A stretch of DNA of 64,000 nt. It comes from Bacteroidota bacterium (GTDB lineage: Bacteria; Bacteroidota; Bacteroidia; Bacteroidales; Bacteroidaceae). Position numbers and translations under genes: made by a program. This document shows, piece by piece, positions 47,304 through 56,196 of the stretch. The stretch lies in NCBI GenBank assembly GCA_023415545.1, contig JAEZKJ010000022.1:62001-126000 (forward strand), read 5' to 3'. The notes under the pieces were generated by a model that saw nothing but the letters and a program-made list of their open reading frames with translations, searched no databases and was not told the DNA's origin. Numbering within the stretch: the first letter of the stretch is position 1; each line of letters starts with the position of its first letter.

Positions 47304-48008
47304 ATGGAAACAGCATTATATCTTTTGCCCGTAACACTTGGAGATACATCTATTGAGAGTGTACTGCCTTCATATAATAAGGAAATTATTCTAGGAATAA
47401 ATCATTTTATTGTTGAAGACATCCGTTCAGCGCGACGTTTTTTAAAGAAAGTGGACAGAAACATTGATATTGATAAACTAACTTTCTATACATTAAATAA
47501 ACATACATCTCCAAATGATATATCCGACTACTTGAAGCCACTTCAAAATGGCTTCTCTATGGGAGTTATCTCTGAAGCAGGATGCCCAGCTGTAGCTGAT
47601 CCTGGAGCTGATGTGGTGGCTATTGCTCAAAGAAAGAATTTAAAAGTGGTACCACTTGTTGGTCCATCATCTATTATATTATCAGTAATGGGCTCCGGAT
47701 TTAATGGACAGAGTTTTGCTTTTCATGGATATTTACCTGTTGACTCGAGTGAAAGAATGAAAAGGATCAAAGAACTTGAGCAGAGAGTTTATTCGGAAAA
47801 CCAGACACAACTATTTATTGAGACTCCATATAGAAATAATAAGATGGCAGAAGATATAATACGTAGTTGTAAAGCTACTACGAAACTTTGTATTGCTGCA
47901 AACCTAACATGTGAGGATGAATATATAAAGACAAAGAGCATCAAAGAGTGGACAGGGAAATTACCTGATCTTTCAAAGAAACCTACTATTTTTCTTATTT
48001 ATAAATAA
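47304..48008 (+). CDS. RsmI-like tetrapyrrole-methylase-fold SAM methyltransferase
   Basis: 234 residues. N-terminal LYLLPVTLGD and VEDIRSARRF correspond to the ATP/GTP-like and AEDTR region of RsmI, and SEAGCPAVADPGADVV and VGPSSIILSVMGSGF are the family SAM/substrate loops. RsmI 2'-O-methylates C1402 of 16S rRNA. This shorter paralog diverges in the N terminus, so the target may differ. It starts 13 bp after the GldB-like gene. Confidence 0.82.
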   Translation: METALYLLPVTLGDTSIESVLPSYNKEIILGINHFIVEDIRSARRFLKKVDRNIDIDKLTFYTLNKHTSPNDISDYLKPLQNGFSMGVISEAGCPAVADPGADVVAIAQRKNLKVVPLVGPSSIILSVMGSGFNGQSFAFHGYLPVDSSERMKRIKELEQRVYSENQTQLFIETPYRNNKMAEDIIRSCKATTKLCIAANLTCEDEYIKTKSIKEWTGKLPDLSKKPTIFLIYK

Positions 48009-48015
48009 TAGAAGT

Positions 48016-49032
48016 TTAGATAGGTTGCTCACCACTCCAAACCTTTGCTACAATTTCCAGATGGTCAATCTCATCTTTTATATATGAGCTGTATCTATCT
48101 AACTCTTTTCGAATATTTTTAGGAGATACAAATCTATATTTATAAAGTTTTATATCTTTCCTATTTTCTATAGGTAATACAAATAGTATTACCTCTTTAT
48201 TAATTATAGTAGTAGATCTATATTTAATACTAAATCGTGGTTCAATATTAAAGTAGTTTAGCCCTAGTGAAAGATGAGATATTCGTTTGGCTTTGTCCAA
48301 AATGTTTGATGAATCGAATATAATATCTTCAATAGGAGTATCAAGTTTGTTCTCTTGAAAACAGGACAAGCTTCTTCTCGTAATTAAAATTTCTCCATCA
48401 CTAATCCCTATAACTCTGATTATTGGACGTTTTTTATAATCGTTTGATATAGATTTAATGGTAAAGAAGTTCGCAATAATTGCTAAAATATAGATAGTAG
48501 GAGGGAAAATATGTATAATCATTTGCAGATAAAAATCGCTTAGCCGATGAATAAAAAGAAATGATATGCATGATACAAGAATATATATCATTGAAAAAAT
48601 CACAATAATTTGAGCTCCTACTTGATTTATTATAGAAAGTTTATAGAAAACGAAACTCTGTAAACATCTTTCTATATTTGGGAATGATATATAAATAAGG
48701 GAGATGCAGAATAATATGACTATCAGAGTTAATGGGAAAAATACGTCGGGTATTAGTAAATTGCCTGTACTTATTTTAACTATTGAGCAGATAAGTAAGG
48801 ATATAAAAGTATTTATCAACACCATATTAGGTCCAAGGATAGATTTTTTTATTTTAAGAAAAGCAATTAATAGTGCACACAATAATGTACAACTATAGAT
48901 AACATATTCGTTAAATAGAAAAATATATAAGCCCATGCAAATAACTGCAGGTAGCAATCCTATAAGCATGATAGAATTCAATCTAACATTATAGCTATTT
49001 AAAATACTTTCCTTATCTAATCTCAATCGCAT
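48016..49032 (-). CDS. Six-TM membrane protein with a degenerate Nudix-like C-terminal domain
   Basis: 338 residues, not recognised as a named family. About six membrane helices (21-39, 42-62, 70-87, 96-116, 140-162, 172-192) fill the first 195 residues. The remainder is soluble. Residues 203-260 look like the start of a Nudix fold (IRVIGISDGEILITRRS, PIEDIIFD). The region 236-258 can be laid on the Nudix box GX5EX7REUXEEXGU with spacing intact: Arg250, Gly257 and Leu258 match, but Gly is Asp236 and all catalytic glutamates are replaced (Ser242, Ile251, Leu254, Ser255). It is the last gene after lipA, 30 bp downstream. Function unknown; a ligand-sensing role is possible. Confidence 0.7.
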   Translation of the reverse strand: MRLRLDKESILNSYNVRLNSIMLIGLLPAVICMGLYIFLFNEYVIYSCTLLCALLIAFLKIKKSILGPNMVLINTFISLLICSIVKISTGNLLIPDVFFPLTLIVILFCISLIYISFPNIERCLQSFVFYKLSIINQVGAQIIVIFSMIYILVSCISFLFIHRLSDFYLQMIIHIFPPTIYILAIIANFFTIKSISNDYKKRPIIRVIGISDGEILITRRSLSCFQENKLDTPIEDIIFDSSNILDKAKRISHLSLGLNYFNIEPRFSIKYRSTTIINKEVILFVLPIENRKDIKLYKYRFVSPKNIRKELDRYSSYIKDEIDHLEIVAKVWSGEQPI

Positions 49033-49061
49033 TTGTTGTTCAAATTCTTAGTGAATGTAAA

Positions 49062-49919
49062 TTAAACAATCATATTATATACGTGCTTTTCAGCATGATA
49101 TGAAGAACGTGCTAAAGGTTCACTTTCCACAAACGAAAAACCTTTTTCTAATGCTATTTTTTTATAATACATAAACTTTTCGGGAGTGATATATTCCTTC
49201 ACCGGATAGTGCTTTCTTGATGGTTGTAGGTATTGACCAATTGTCAATATTGAACAACCATTATTTAACAAATCATCCATAACCTGCTCAATTTCCTCAT
49301 CACTCTCGCCTAAACCTACCATTATTCCCGATTTAGCTTTTATGTTCGAAGAGGATATTCTTTTTATCACTTTAAGGCTTGTTTCATAATCGGCCACACT
49401 TCTCACAATAGGAGTTATTCTTTTAACAGTCTCCATATTGTGTGACATAATATTAGGCTTTTCCTGAATAATCATATCTATCAGATCTTCCCTTCCTTGA
49501 AAATCAGGAATAAGAACCTCGATTGTAGTATTCGGATTTACTCTTTTTATCTCCCTTATTGTATCTCGCCAGTGTGATGCTCCAAAATCATCAAGGTCAT
49601 CTCGGTCAACTGATGTTATTACAGCATGTGACAGATTCATCATTTTTATTGAGTTAGCGACATTCGTAGGCTCATTAATATCCAAGGGAAGAGGTTTACC
49701 ACTTTGAGTATTACAAAATTTACATGAACGTGTGCAAATGGCACCGGCAATCATGAATGTAGCTGTACCTTTACCCCAACATTCACACATATTAGGACAT
49801 CGTCCACTGCTACATATGGTGTGAAGATTGTGAGCATCAACAATACTTTTTGTCTGCGAGTAACGAGCGTTTGTTCCAATCTTAATTTTTAGCCAATCAG
49901 GCTTCTTGATGTGTTCCAT
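49062..49919 (-). CDS. lipA: Lipoyl synthase
   Basis: Radical SAM enzyme inserting two sulfur atoms into octanoyl-lipoyl domains. 285 residues. Auxiliary cluster CX4CX5C: Cys36, Cys41, Cys47. Radical SAM CX3CX2C: Cys62, Cys66, Cys69. The C-terminal RSSYHAE motif (Arg-Ser-Ser-Tyr) closes the protein near residue 273. It lies 67 bp after DPP-IV, separated by an imperfect hairpin. Confidence 0.96.
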   Translation of the reverse strand: MEHIKKPDWLKIKIGTNARYSQTKSIVDAHNLHTICSSGRCPNMCECWGKGTATFMIAGAICTRSCKFCNTQSGKPLPLDINEPTNVANSIKMMNLSHAVITSVDRDDLDDFGASHWRDTIREIKRVNPNTTIEVLIPDFQGREDLIDMIIQEKPNIMSHNMETVKRITPIVRSVADYETSLKVIKRISSSNIKAKSGIMVGLGESDEEIEQVMDDLLNNGCSILTIGQYLQPSRKHYPVKEYITPEKFMYYKKIALEKGFSFVESEPLARSSYHAEKHVYNMIV

Positions 49920-49930
49920 TTACAAATAAA

Positions 49931-49974
49931 TTAAAGCGAATTGAATGTAGAAAAAAACATCCAAATCGCTTTAA
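49931..49974 (-). terminator. Imperfect hairpin between DPP-IV and lipA genes
   Basis: Outer 9-bp stem TTAAAGCGA / TCGCTTTAA (49931-49939, 49966-49974) with a mismatched inner stem and a U-rich loop on the minus strand. It may be a weak terminator or processing site; only a moderate T run follows. Confidence 0.45.
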
Positions 49975-49986
49975 AGAAAAAATATT

Positions 49987-52188
49987 TTATTTTAAATTTT
50001 TATTAAAGAAATTCACGATCCTTGTAAAAAGATGTTTTGAAGTATTACCACCTCTAATTCCATGATTTCTATTTGTATAAATCTGCATCTCAAATTGTTT
50101 ATCAGCTTGGACTAAAGCTTCCGAATATTCAGCCACATTGCGTAAATGTACATTATCATCTGCAGTACCATGAATTAGCAGTAGTTCGCCATTAAGTTTT
50201 GAAGCTCGGTTTATAGCCGATGTGGCTTCATAATTTTCCATATTCTCTTTAGGCGTTTGCATAAACCTTTCTGTATATACAGTATCGTAGAAACGCCAGT
50301 CGGTAGGAGCTGCTACAGCTACACCAGCTTTAAAAATAGGTGTTCCTTCACTCATAGACATCAAAGTGTTATAACCACCATAGCTCCATCCCCAAATACC
50401 TATTCGTTTACCATCAACGTAGGGAAGTGACGCTATATATTTAGCTGCTTCAACTTGATCTTCGCACTCTTGAAGACCGAGTTTCTTATATGTACTTTTC
50501 TCAAAATCTGAACCTCTACCGCCGGTACCTCTACCATCAACACAAACCGATATGTATCCATTTTGAGCAAGATATGTTTCAAACATACATCCATCACGAC
50601 GAGCTCCGATATTCCACTTGTCAACTACCTCCTGAGAGCCTGGTCCACTGTATTGATACATTATTACAGGATATTTTTTGCTTGCATCAAAATTTGAAGG
50701 TTTAATTATATATCCATTAAGTTCAACGCCTTTGCTTGTTTTAAATGTGAAGAACTCTTTAGTCGGCATATCAATTTTAGCAAGTTTATCTTTTAGCTTA
50801 CCATTATCGAGCATTGTTGTAATAACTTTACCATTGTTATCATTTATAGTAATAACCGGTGGTGTATTAGCATTCGAGTAGGTATTGATATAGTTTTTCA
50901 TGTTCTTGCTAAAAATAGCATTGTTTGTTCCCTTTTTTGAAGAAAGTAACGTTTTCTTTCCTTTAGCATCAATTTTATATATAGCACTTTGTGTTGGATT
51001 ACCCTCATTACTTTCATAATAGAATGTGTTAGTAGCTTTATCCCAACCTAAAAACTTCTTGACTTCAAAATTTCCTTTAGTAATCTGTTTAACTAAATTA
51101 CCGCCGGCGTTATATAAATATAGATGGTTAAAGCCGTCTTTTTCGCTCATCATAATAAAGTTTTCAGGATAGAAAACTATATCCGAGTAAGCAGATTCTT
51201 TAATGTATTGAGGATTTTTATCTCTTACCATAATTTTTGATACTCTGCTTCTAGGATTCGAGTAATATAAATCGAACTGATTTTGATGACGGTTCAATAC
51301 CATTACAGCAAGTTCATCAGGTGAGTGTGTAAATTTTATTCTTGGTATATAGCTGTCCGAATCGATAGGTAAATCCATTTTACGAGTAACTTTACTCTTT
51401 ATGTCAAAAGTATGCACCGACACTTTTGAGTTTTTTACTCCTGACATAGGATATTTATATTTGTACTCTCCCGGATAAGTTTCGTATTCCTGCAACGATG
51501 GATTCATACCTTTATACATAGGGAATGAGTATGTAGGAACATCTTTTTCATCAAATTTTATGTAAGCTATCATCTGTCCATCAGGACTGAAGTCGAAAGC
51601 TCTGTTAAAAGCAAACTCTTCCTCATAAACCCAATCAGGAATACCATTAAGAATCTCATTTTTCTTTCCATCGGTAGTCACTTGTGATTCACTATTGCCA
51701 AAAAGAAGTTTGACAAGATAGATGTTATTGTCACGAACAAAAGCTATCTGAGTACCATCGGGTGAAAATAGAGGAACTTGTTGAGGCCCCCCATCTGAGA
51801 GAGGTTCCATCTTATTGTTTTTTATGTCGAAAATATAATATTCGGCAGTAAATGAGTGACGATATATCGGTTTTGTATTCGTTTGAATAAGAATACGTTT
51901 TTCGTCAGGTGAGAATATATAGCCATCAATGGTGTTCACAGGGCAATTTCGAGCAGTAGAAACATCGAAAATAGTTTCGATCTCTTTCCCTGTTTTGAAT
52001 GAATATTTAACAATTTTCTTATTATCTTCACTAAGTAAGGAATAATTCTCTCCATCTTCTAGAGGGTTTATTCCATAAATGTTTTCATTTTTAAAGCTGT
52101 TGTTAGTTACCTCATCAATAGTTATATTCTGTGCTTTAGAGACAAGTATAATTACCGATAAAATAATTAATATGCTTAATTTTTTCAT
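49987..52188 (-). CDS. Dipeptidyl peptidase IV (S9B serine peptidase)
   Basis: 733 residues with a signal peptide ending SKAQ. N-terminal beta-propeller (about 40-480; repeats such as FSPDEKRILI and FSPDGTQIAF), then the alpha/beta hydrolase domain. Catalytic Ser602 in GWSYGGYNT, Asp in TADDNVH, His in NRNHGIRGG. It cleaves Xaa-Pro dipeptides from peptides in the periplasm. The Glu pair needed for N-terminus recognition is in YEEEFAFNRAF. Candidate minus-strand promoter element TAACTTTG at 52220-52227. Confidence 0.94.
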   Translation of the reverse strand: MKKLSILIILSVIILVSKAQNITIDEVTNNSFKNENIYGINPLEDGENYSLLSEDNKKIVKYSFKTGKEIETIFDVSTARNCPVNTIDGYIFSPDEKRILIQTNTKPIYRHSFTAEYYIFDIKNNKMEPLSDGGPQQVPLFSPDGTQIAFVRDNNIYLVKLLFGNSESQVTTDGKKNEILNGIPDWVYEEEFAFNRAFDFSPDGQMIAYIKFDEKDVPTYSFPMYKGMNPSLQEYETYPGEYKYKYPMSGVKNSKVSVHTFDIKSKVTRKMDLPIDSDSYIPRIKFTHSPDELAVMVLNRHQNQFDLYYSNPRSRVSKIMVRDKNPQYIKESAYSDIVFYPENFIMMSEKDGFNHLYLYNAGGNLVKQITKGNFEVKKFLGWDKATNTFYYESNEGNPTQSAIYKIDAKGKKTLLSSKKGTNNAIFSKNMKNYINTYSNANTPPVITINDNNGKVITTMLDNGKLKDKLAKIDMPTKEFFTFKTSKGVELNGYIIKPSNFDASKKYPVIMYQYSGPGSQEVVDKWNIGARRDGCMFETYLAQNGYISVCVDGRGTGGRGSDFEKSTYKKLGLQECEDQVEAAKYIASLPYVDGKRIGIWGWSYGGYNTLMSMSEGTPIFKAGVAVAAPTDWRFYDTVYTERFMQTPKENMENYEATSAINRASKLNGELLLIHGTADDNVHLRNVAEYSEALVQADKQFEMQIYTNRNHGIRGGNTSKHLFTRIVNFFNKNLK

Positions 52189-52219
52189 AATATATATTTC
52201 TTAATTTAATACAATATGA

Positions 52220-52257
52220 CAAAGTTAAGATATTCCTTTGGAAAATGCTTATATTTG
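52220..52257. promoter_or_regulatory. Overlapping divergent promoter region of DPP-IV and the radical SAM gene
   Basis: Minus-strand -7 TAACTTTG (52220-52227) for DPP-IV and plus-strand -7 TATATTTG (52250-52257) for the radical SAM gene lie 22 bp apart. Confidence 0.5.
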
Positions 52258-52273
52258 CAATGAAATTAAGGAA

Positions 52274-53215
52274 ATGGATAAGTTGAAAAGATACAATGAT
52301 TTTTCATCATTTATGATGGCTAATTTTTCCTGCAAAGTTCAGAAAATATCTATAAATGCAGGATTTACGTGCCCAAATAGAGATGGTAGTAAAGGTCGTG
52401 GAGGTTGTACTTATTGTAATAATCAAACTTTCAATCCATCATATTGCCGTACTGAGAAGAGTGTATCTCAACAGTTAGAGGAGGGTAAAGCATTCTTTGC
52501 TTATAAATACCCAAATATGAAGTATCTTGCATACTTTCAAGCATATACCAACACATATGGTGAGTTGGAAGAGTTAAAAAGAAAGTATGAAGAGGCTTTG
52601 AGTGTTGATGGAGTGGTAGGGTTAGTAATAGGAACACGTCCTGATTGTATGCCCGATTCATTACTTGACTATCTTGAAGAGTTAAATAAAAAAACTTTTT
52701 TAATTGTTGAATATGGTGTAGAGAGCACTTTTGATTATACGTTAATAAGAATTAATAGGGGGCATAGTTTTGAAGACTCAAAAAATGCTATATTGCGTAC
52801 TGTTCAAAGGGGAATAAAAACCGGTATTCATATGATACTTGGTTTACCGGGAGAGACAAAAGATATGATATTATCGCAAGCTGAAATAGTATCTAAGTTA
52901 CCAATTACAACCTTGAAACTTCATCAATTGCAATTGATAAAAGGTACAAAGATGGCTAAGGAGTATATGAAAGATAGTTCGGATTTTAATCTTTTTGAAG
53001 TTGAAGAGTATATTGATCTTGTAATTGAATATTTGGAAAGGTTACGTCCGGATATAGTTTTGGAGAGATTTATCTCTCAATCACCTAAAGAGTTGCTTTT
53101 AGCTCCTGATTGGAATTTGAAGAATTATGAGTTTACTCAAAAGGTGACAAAAAGAATTGTTGAAAAACAAGCGTGGCAAGGGAAAAAATATAAAGAAAAT
53201 AAGTTTATTATATAG
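52274..53215 (+). CDS. TIGR01212-type radical SAM protein (YhcC-like)
   Basis: 313 residues from ATG 52274. The upstream in-frame ATG at 52238 lies before the -7 element, so it is excluded. N terminus NAGFTCPNRDGSKGRGGC and TYCNNQTF carries the cluster cysteines in the family-specific CPNRDG context. Ends with LAPDWNLKN and a basic tail. Family function is unknown. Followed after 5 bp by the flavoprotein gene, so likely one transcript. Confidence 0.92.
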   Translation: MDKLKRYNDFSSFMMANFSCKVQKISINAGFTCPNRDGSKGRGGCTYCNNQTFNPSYCRTEKSVSQQLEEGKAFFAYKYPNMKYLAYFQAYTNTYGELEELKRKYEEALSVDGVVGLVIGTRPDCMPDSLLDYLEELNKKTFLIVEYGVESTFDYTLIRINRGHSFEDSKNAILRTVQRGIKTGIHMILGLPGETKDMILSQAEIVSKLPITTLKLHQLQLIKGTKMAKEYMKDSSDFNLFEVEEYIDLVIEYLERLRPDIVLERFISQSPKELLLAPDWNLKNYEFTQKVTKRIVEKQAWQGKKYKENKFII

Positions 53216-53220
53216 AGGAC

Positions 53221-54408
53221 ATGGAAATTGTAAAGAATATACATTATGTAGGTGTTAACGATCGTACAAAAGCTCTTTTTGAAGGCTTGTGGCCACTACC
53301 ATATGGAGTATCGTACAACTCGTATCTAATCGATGATGACAAAATAGCTCTTGTAGATACTGTTGATTCCAACTTTTTCGAACTATATTTAAAAAAGATA
53401 CGTAAAGTAATTGGTGAGCGACCAATAGATTATCTTATTGTTAACCACATGGAACCTGATCATGCAGGTTCTTTAGGATTAATAAAGAAGTACTATCCAA
53501 ATATTAAGGTTGTTGGTAACAAAAAGACCTTCGAAATGATTGATGGATACTTTGGTCATGTTGATGAAAAAATTGTTGTTGCCGAAAACGATACTCTTGA
53601 TTTAGGACACAATATGTTACGTTTCTACATGGTTCCAATGGTTCATTGGCCTGAAACCATGGTTACATACAATGAAACTAATGCAGTGATGTTTTCAGGT
53701 GATGCTTTTGGTTGCTTTGGTGCTTTAAATGGTGGTGTTGTTGATTCTACAATGGATACTTCAATCTATTGGGATGAAATGGTTCGCTATTATACAAATA
53801 TCGTAGGAAAATACGGAAATCCTGTTCAAAAAGCTTTGACTAAACTTAAAGGATTAAAAATTAATGCTTTATGTTCTACTCATGGCCCTGTTTGGACTTC
53901 CGAAAGATGTAAAGTTATTGATATTTACGATCGATTGAGCCGTTATCAAGCTGAAGAAGGTGTGGTTGTTGCTTATGGAAGTATGTATGGTAACACTGCT
54001 GAAATGGCTGAAGTAATAGCTGAGGAACTCAATAGACAAGGTATTAAAAAGGTTGTTGTTCGTGATGTATCAAGAACTCATCATTCGTTTATCATTGCCG
54101 ATGTATTCAGATACAAAGGATTAATTGTAGGTGCTCCTACTTATAACAATGAGATGTTCCCTGAGATGGAGGCTTTATTGCGTAAGTTGGCAGCTCGTGA
54201 TATAAAGAATAGAGTATTCGGATTCTTTGGCTCATACTCATGGTCAAGTGCTGCTGTAAAACGTATTGAAACGTTTAATGAAAAGTTGAAGTTTGAATTA
54301 GTTGGTGCTCCTGTTGATATGAAACATTCTATGAATTTAGATGTTGAGCAACATTGTATTGAACTTGCACGTGCAATGGCTGAAAGAGTGAAATCAGATT
54401 CGAAATAA
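53221..54408 (+). CDS. FprA family A-type flavoprotein (flavodiiron protein)
   Basis: 395 residues. N-terminal beta-lactamase-like diiron domain with HMEPDH (His76, Glu78, Asp80, His81), VHWPETM, and GDAFGCFG, and His in STHGPVW. C-terminal flavodoxin domain from about 255 (AYGSMYGNTAEMAE, VGAPTYNNEMFP) binds FMN. It reduces O2 or NO to protect anaerobic metabolism. Its own electron donor is not visible here. Confidence 0.94.
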   Translation: MEIVKNIHYVGVNDRTKALFEGLWPLPYGVSYNSYLIDDDKIALVDTVDSNFFELYLKKIRKVIGERPIDYLIVNHMEPDHAGSLGLIKKYYPNIKVVGNKKTFEMIDGYFGHVDEKIVVAENDTLDLGHNMLRFYMVPMVHWPETMVTYNETNAVMFSGDAFGCFGALNGGVVDSTMDTSIYWDEMVRYYTNIVGKYGNPVQKALTKLKGLKINALCSTHGPVWTSERCKVIDIYDRLSRYQAEEGVVVAYGSMYGNTAEMAEVIAEELNRQGIKKVVVRDVSRTHHSFIIADVFRYKGLIVGAPTYNNEMFPEMEALLRKLAARDIKNRVFGFFGSYSWSSAAVKRIETFNEKLKFELVGAPVDMKHSMNLDVEQHCIELARAMAERVKSDSK

Positions 54409-54427
54409 GATATATAATAGATATAAT

Positions 54428-54472
54428 AAAAATCTCAGGAATGCTTTATAATAAGCTTCCTGAGATTTTTTA
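54428..54472 (+). terminator. Terminator after the flavoprotein gene
   Basis: Stem AATCTCAGGAA / TTCCTGAGATT with T run, about 20 bp after the stop. Confidence 0.9.
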
Positions 54473-54548
54473 TTTTTATCGATCCTTAATCTTTATATAA
54501 TCACAATTTAATATTCAATATATCGAATAGAGTTTATTGAATTGTAGT

Positions 54549-54632
54549 TTAATTTATATAGATTTCGCTTTGGTTTATATAAATTAATGTTTGGTTTATA
54601 TAAACCAAAGTTCAGTTTATATATAAATATTT
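54549..54632. repeat. Four tandem 21-bp imperfect repeats containing a perfect palindrome
   Basis: Units start at 54549, 54570, 54591 and 54612. Shared core GTTTATATAAA. The third unit contains the perfect 20-bp palindrome TTTGGTTTATATAAACCAAA. Same period as the array at 20545-20614. Lies between the flavoprotein terminator and the 3' end of the MscS gene. Confidence 0.85.
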
Positions 54633-54664
54633 TTCAATTACCAAATTAATTCTCAAATAGACAA

Positions 54665-55504
54665 TTAATTAGCTTTGTGTACAGTAAGTTGTGGGAATGG
54701 GAAATTGATGCCCTCTTTATTGAATGTAGCATAAACATTTTTGTTCAAGTCGAAATATACACTCCAATAGTCTTCACTATTTACCCAAACTCTAACTTTA
54801 ATGTTAACACTACTTGCAGCAAGTTCATCCAACTCAATGAAAGGATCTATTGTTTTTAGAATTCTATTGTCATTATTAATAACAGAGAGCAATACAGATT
54901 TCACTTTATCAAAATCTTCTCCATAATCAACCCCAAAAACCCACTCTACACGGCGGCTATCCATGTGGCTATAGTTTGTGATAACGCCACTACTCATGGA
55001 ACCATTAGGTACATAAACTAATTTATTATCACCTGTTACGATAATAGTATGGAATATTTGTATCTCCTTAACAGTACCCGATACACCTGTAGATGCATCA
55101 ATAAAGTCACCAACTTTATATGGTCGGAATATAAGAATTATGATACCACCTGCAAAGTTTTGAAGATTTCCCGATAGAGCCATACCAATAGCGACACCGG
55201 CAGAAGCAAGAAGTGCTGCAAATCCGGTAAGTTCAATGCCGAGTTTACCGATTACTGCAAGAATAAGCATAGTCAACAATAAAATATTAACCATACTCTT
55301 TAGGAAAGATTGTATACTTGCGTCTATATTGCGTTTAGAAAGTAAACGAGCAAAAAGTTTATTCAACCATTTAATTATATACTTTCCTACAATTAGAATA
55401 ATTAATGCACCAATTAATTTTTCACCAAAAGTTAGACCTAAATCAATTAGTTTATCCAAAATATTGGATATTTCGGCGTTTGTGTTTAAAACAAGATTTA
55501 CCAT
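54665..55504 (-). CDS. MscS family mechanosensitive channel
   Basis: 279 residues with three membrane helices and a soluble vestibule. The pore helix is ALLASAGVAIGMALSGNLQNF with the Gly/Ala pattern of TM3, quoted in parts ALLASAGVAIGMAL and SGNLQNFAGG; then RPYKVGDFI and the beta domain with YVPNGSMSSGVITNYS. Opens under hypo-osmotic shock. A -7 element TATTTTTG lies at 55553-55560 on the minus strand. Confidence 0.93.
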   Translation of the reverse strand: MVNLVLNTNAEISNILDKLIDLGLTFGEKLIGALIILIVGKYIIKWLNKLFARLLSKRNIDASIQSFLKSMVNILLLTMLILAVIGKLGIELTGFAALLASAGVAIGMALSGNLQNFAGGIIILIFRPYKVGDFIDASTGVSGTVKEIQIFHTIIVTGDNKLVYVPNGSMSSGVITNYSHMDSRRVEWVFGVDYGEDFDKVKSVLLSVINNDNRILKTIDPFIELDELAASSVNIKVRVWVNSEDYWSVYFDLNKNVYATFNKEGINFPFPQLTVHKAN

Positions 55505-55586
55505 TTTAATTAATGTTATGTTGTTATTCTTATAAATTAATTATATTATTTCCAAAAATAACAAATTTTTATTTTTAAGAAAAGAA

Positions 55587-56195
55587 CTAATAGAGTAAAT
55601 AGCCTTTTCCTTGCCTAACTATCTCAAACTCTCCATTAGTACAATCAACAATCGTCGATGGTTCTATTCCACCTATACCACCATCAATAATCAAATCAAC
55701 TTCACTACCAAATTTCTCCTCCATAAGCTCAGGATTAGTATTATATTCAATTTCGATTTCATCGATAGGTAAAGTTGTAGTCATGATAGGAGCATCAAGA
55801 GCCTTTGCTATTTCACGTATAATATTGTTGTCGGGAAGACGAATACCTACCTCTTTTCGGTTACGGAAAATTTTAGGAAGTGAATTATTGGTATTTAAAA
55901 TAAAAGTGAAAGGCCCAGGAATATTGCGTCGGATAAGTTTGAATGTGGCATTATCAACCTTAGCATATTCACTAATAGTGCTTAGGTCGTAACATATAAT
56001 AGATAGATTATTCTTTTTGGGATTTATATTTTTCAATTTACAAATTCTTTCAATAGACCTCTCTTTAAGTCCATGACATCCCATGGCATACATAGTATCA
56101 GTAGGATATATAATTATCCCACCTTCATTAATAATATCGACTATACGTTCTATATCATTCGGATTGTTATTTGATTCATATAGCTTTATTATCAT
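55587..56195 (-). CDS. Sua5/YciO/YrdC family protein (threonylcarbamoyl-AMP synthase-like)
   Basis: 202 residues. Motifs IIYPTDTMYAMGCHG, RLPDNNI and PSTIVDCT match the YrdC fold that makes threonylcarbamoyl-AMP for tRNA t6A. The TMYAMGCHG variant and the missing TSAN-type loop make it closer to YciO than to TsaC, and YciO itself may not perform the t6A step. It starts 1 bp after the helicase gene stop. Confidence 0.85.
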   Translation of the reverse strand: MIIKLYESNNNPNDIERIVDIINEGGIIIYPTDTMYAMGCHGLKERSIERICKLKNINPKKNNLSIICYDLSTISEYAKVDNATFKLIRRNIPGPFTFILNTNNSLPKIFRNRKEVGIRLPDNNIIREIAKALDAPIMTTTLPIDEIEIEYNTNPELMEEKFGSEVDLIIDGGIGGIEPSTIVDCTNGEFEIVRQGKGYLLY

Positions 56196-56196
56196 A

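Noticed and set aside
54549..54632. Possible CRISPR array or phage attachment site
   Set aside because: Contiguous degenerate 21-bp units, no spacers, no integrase or tRNA beside it.
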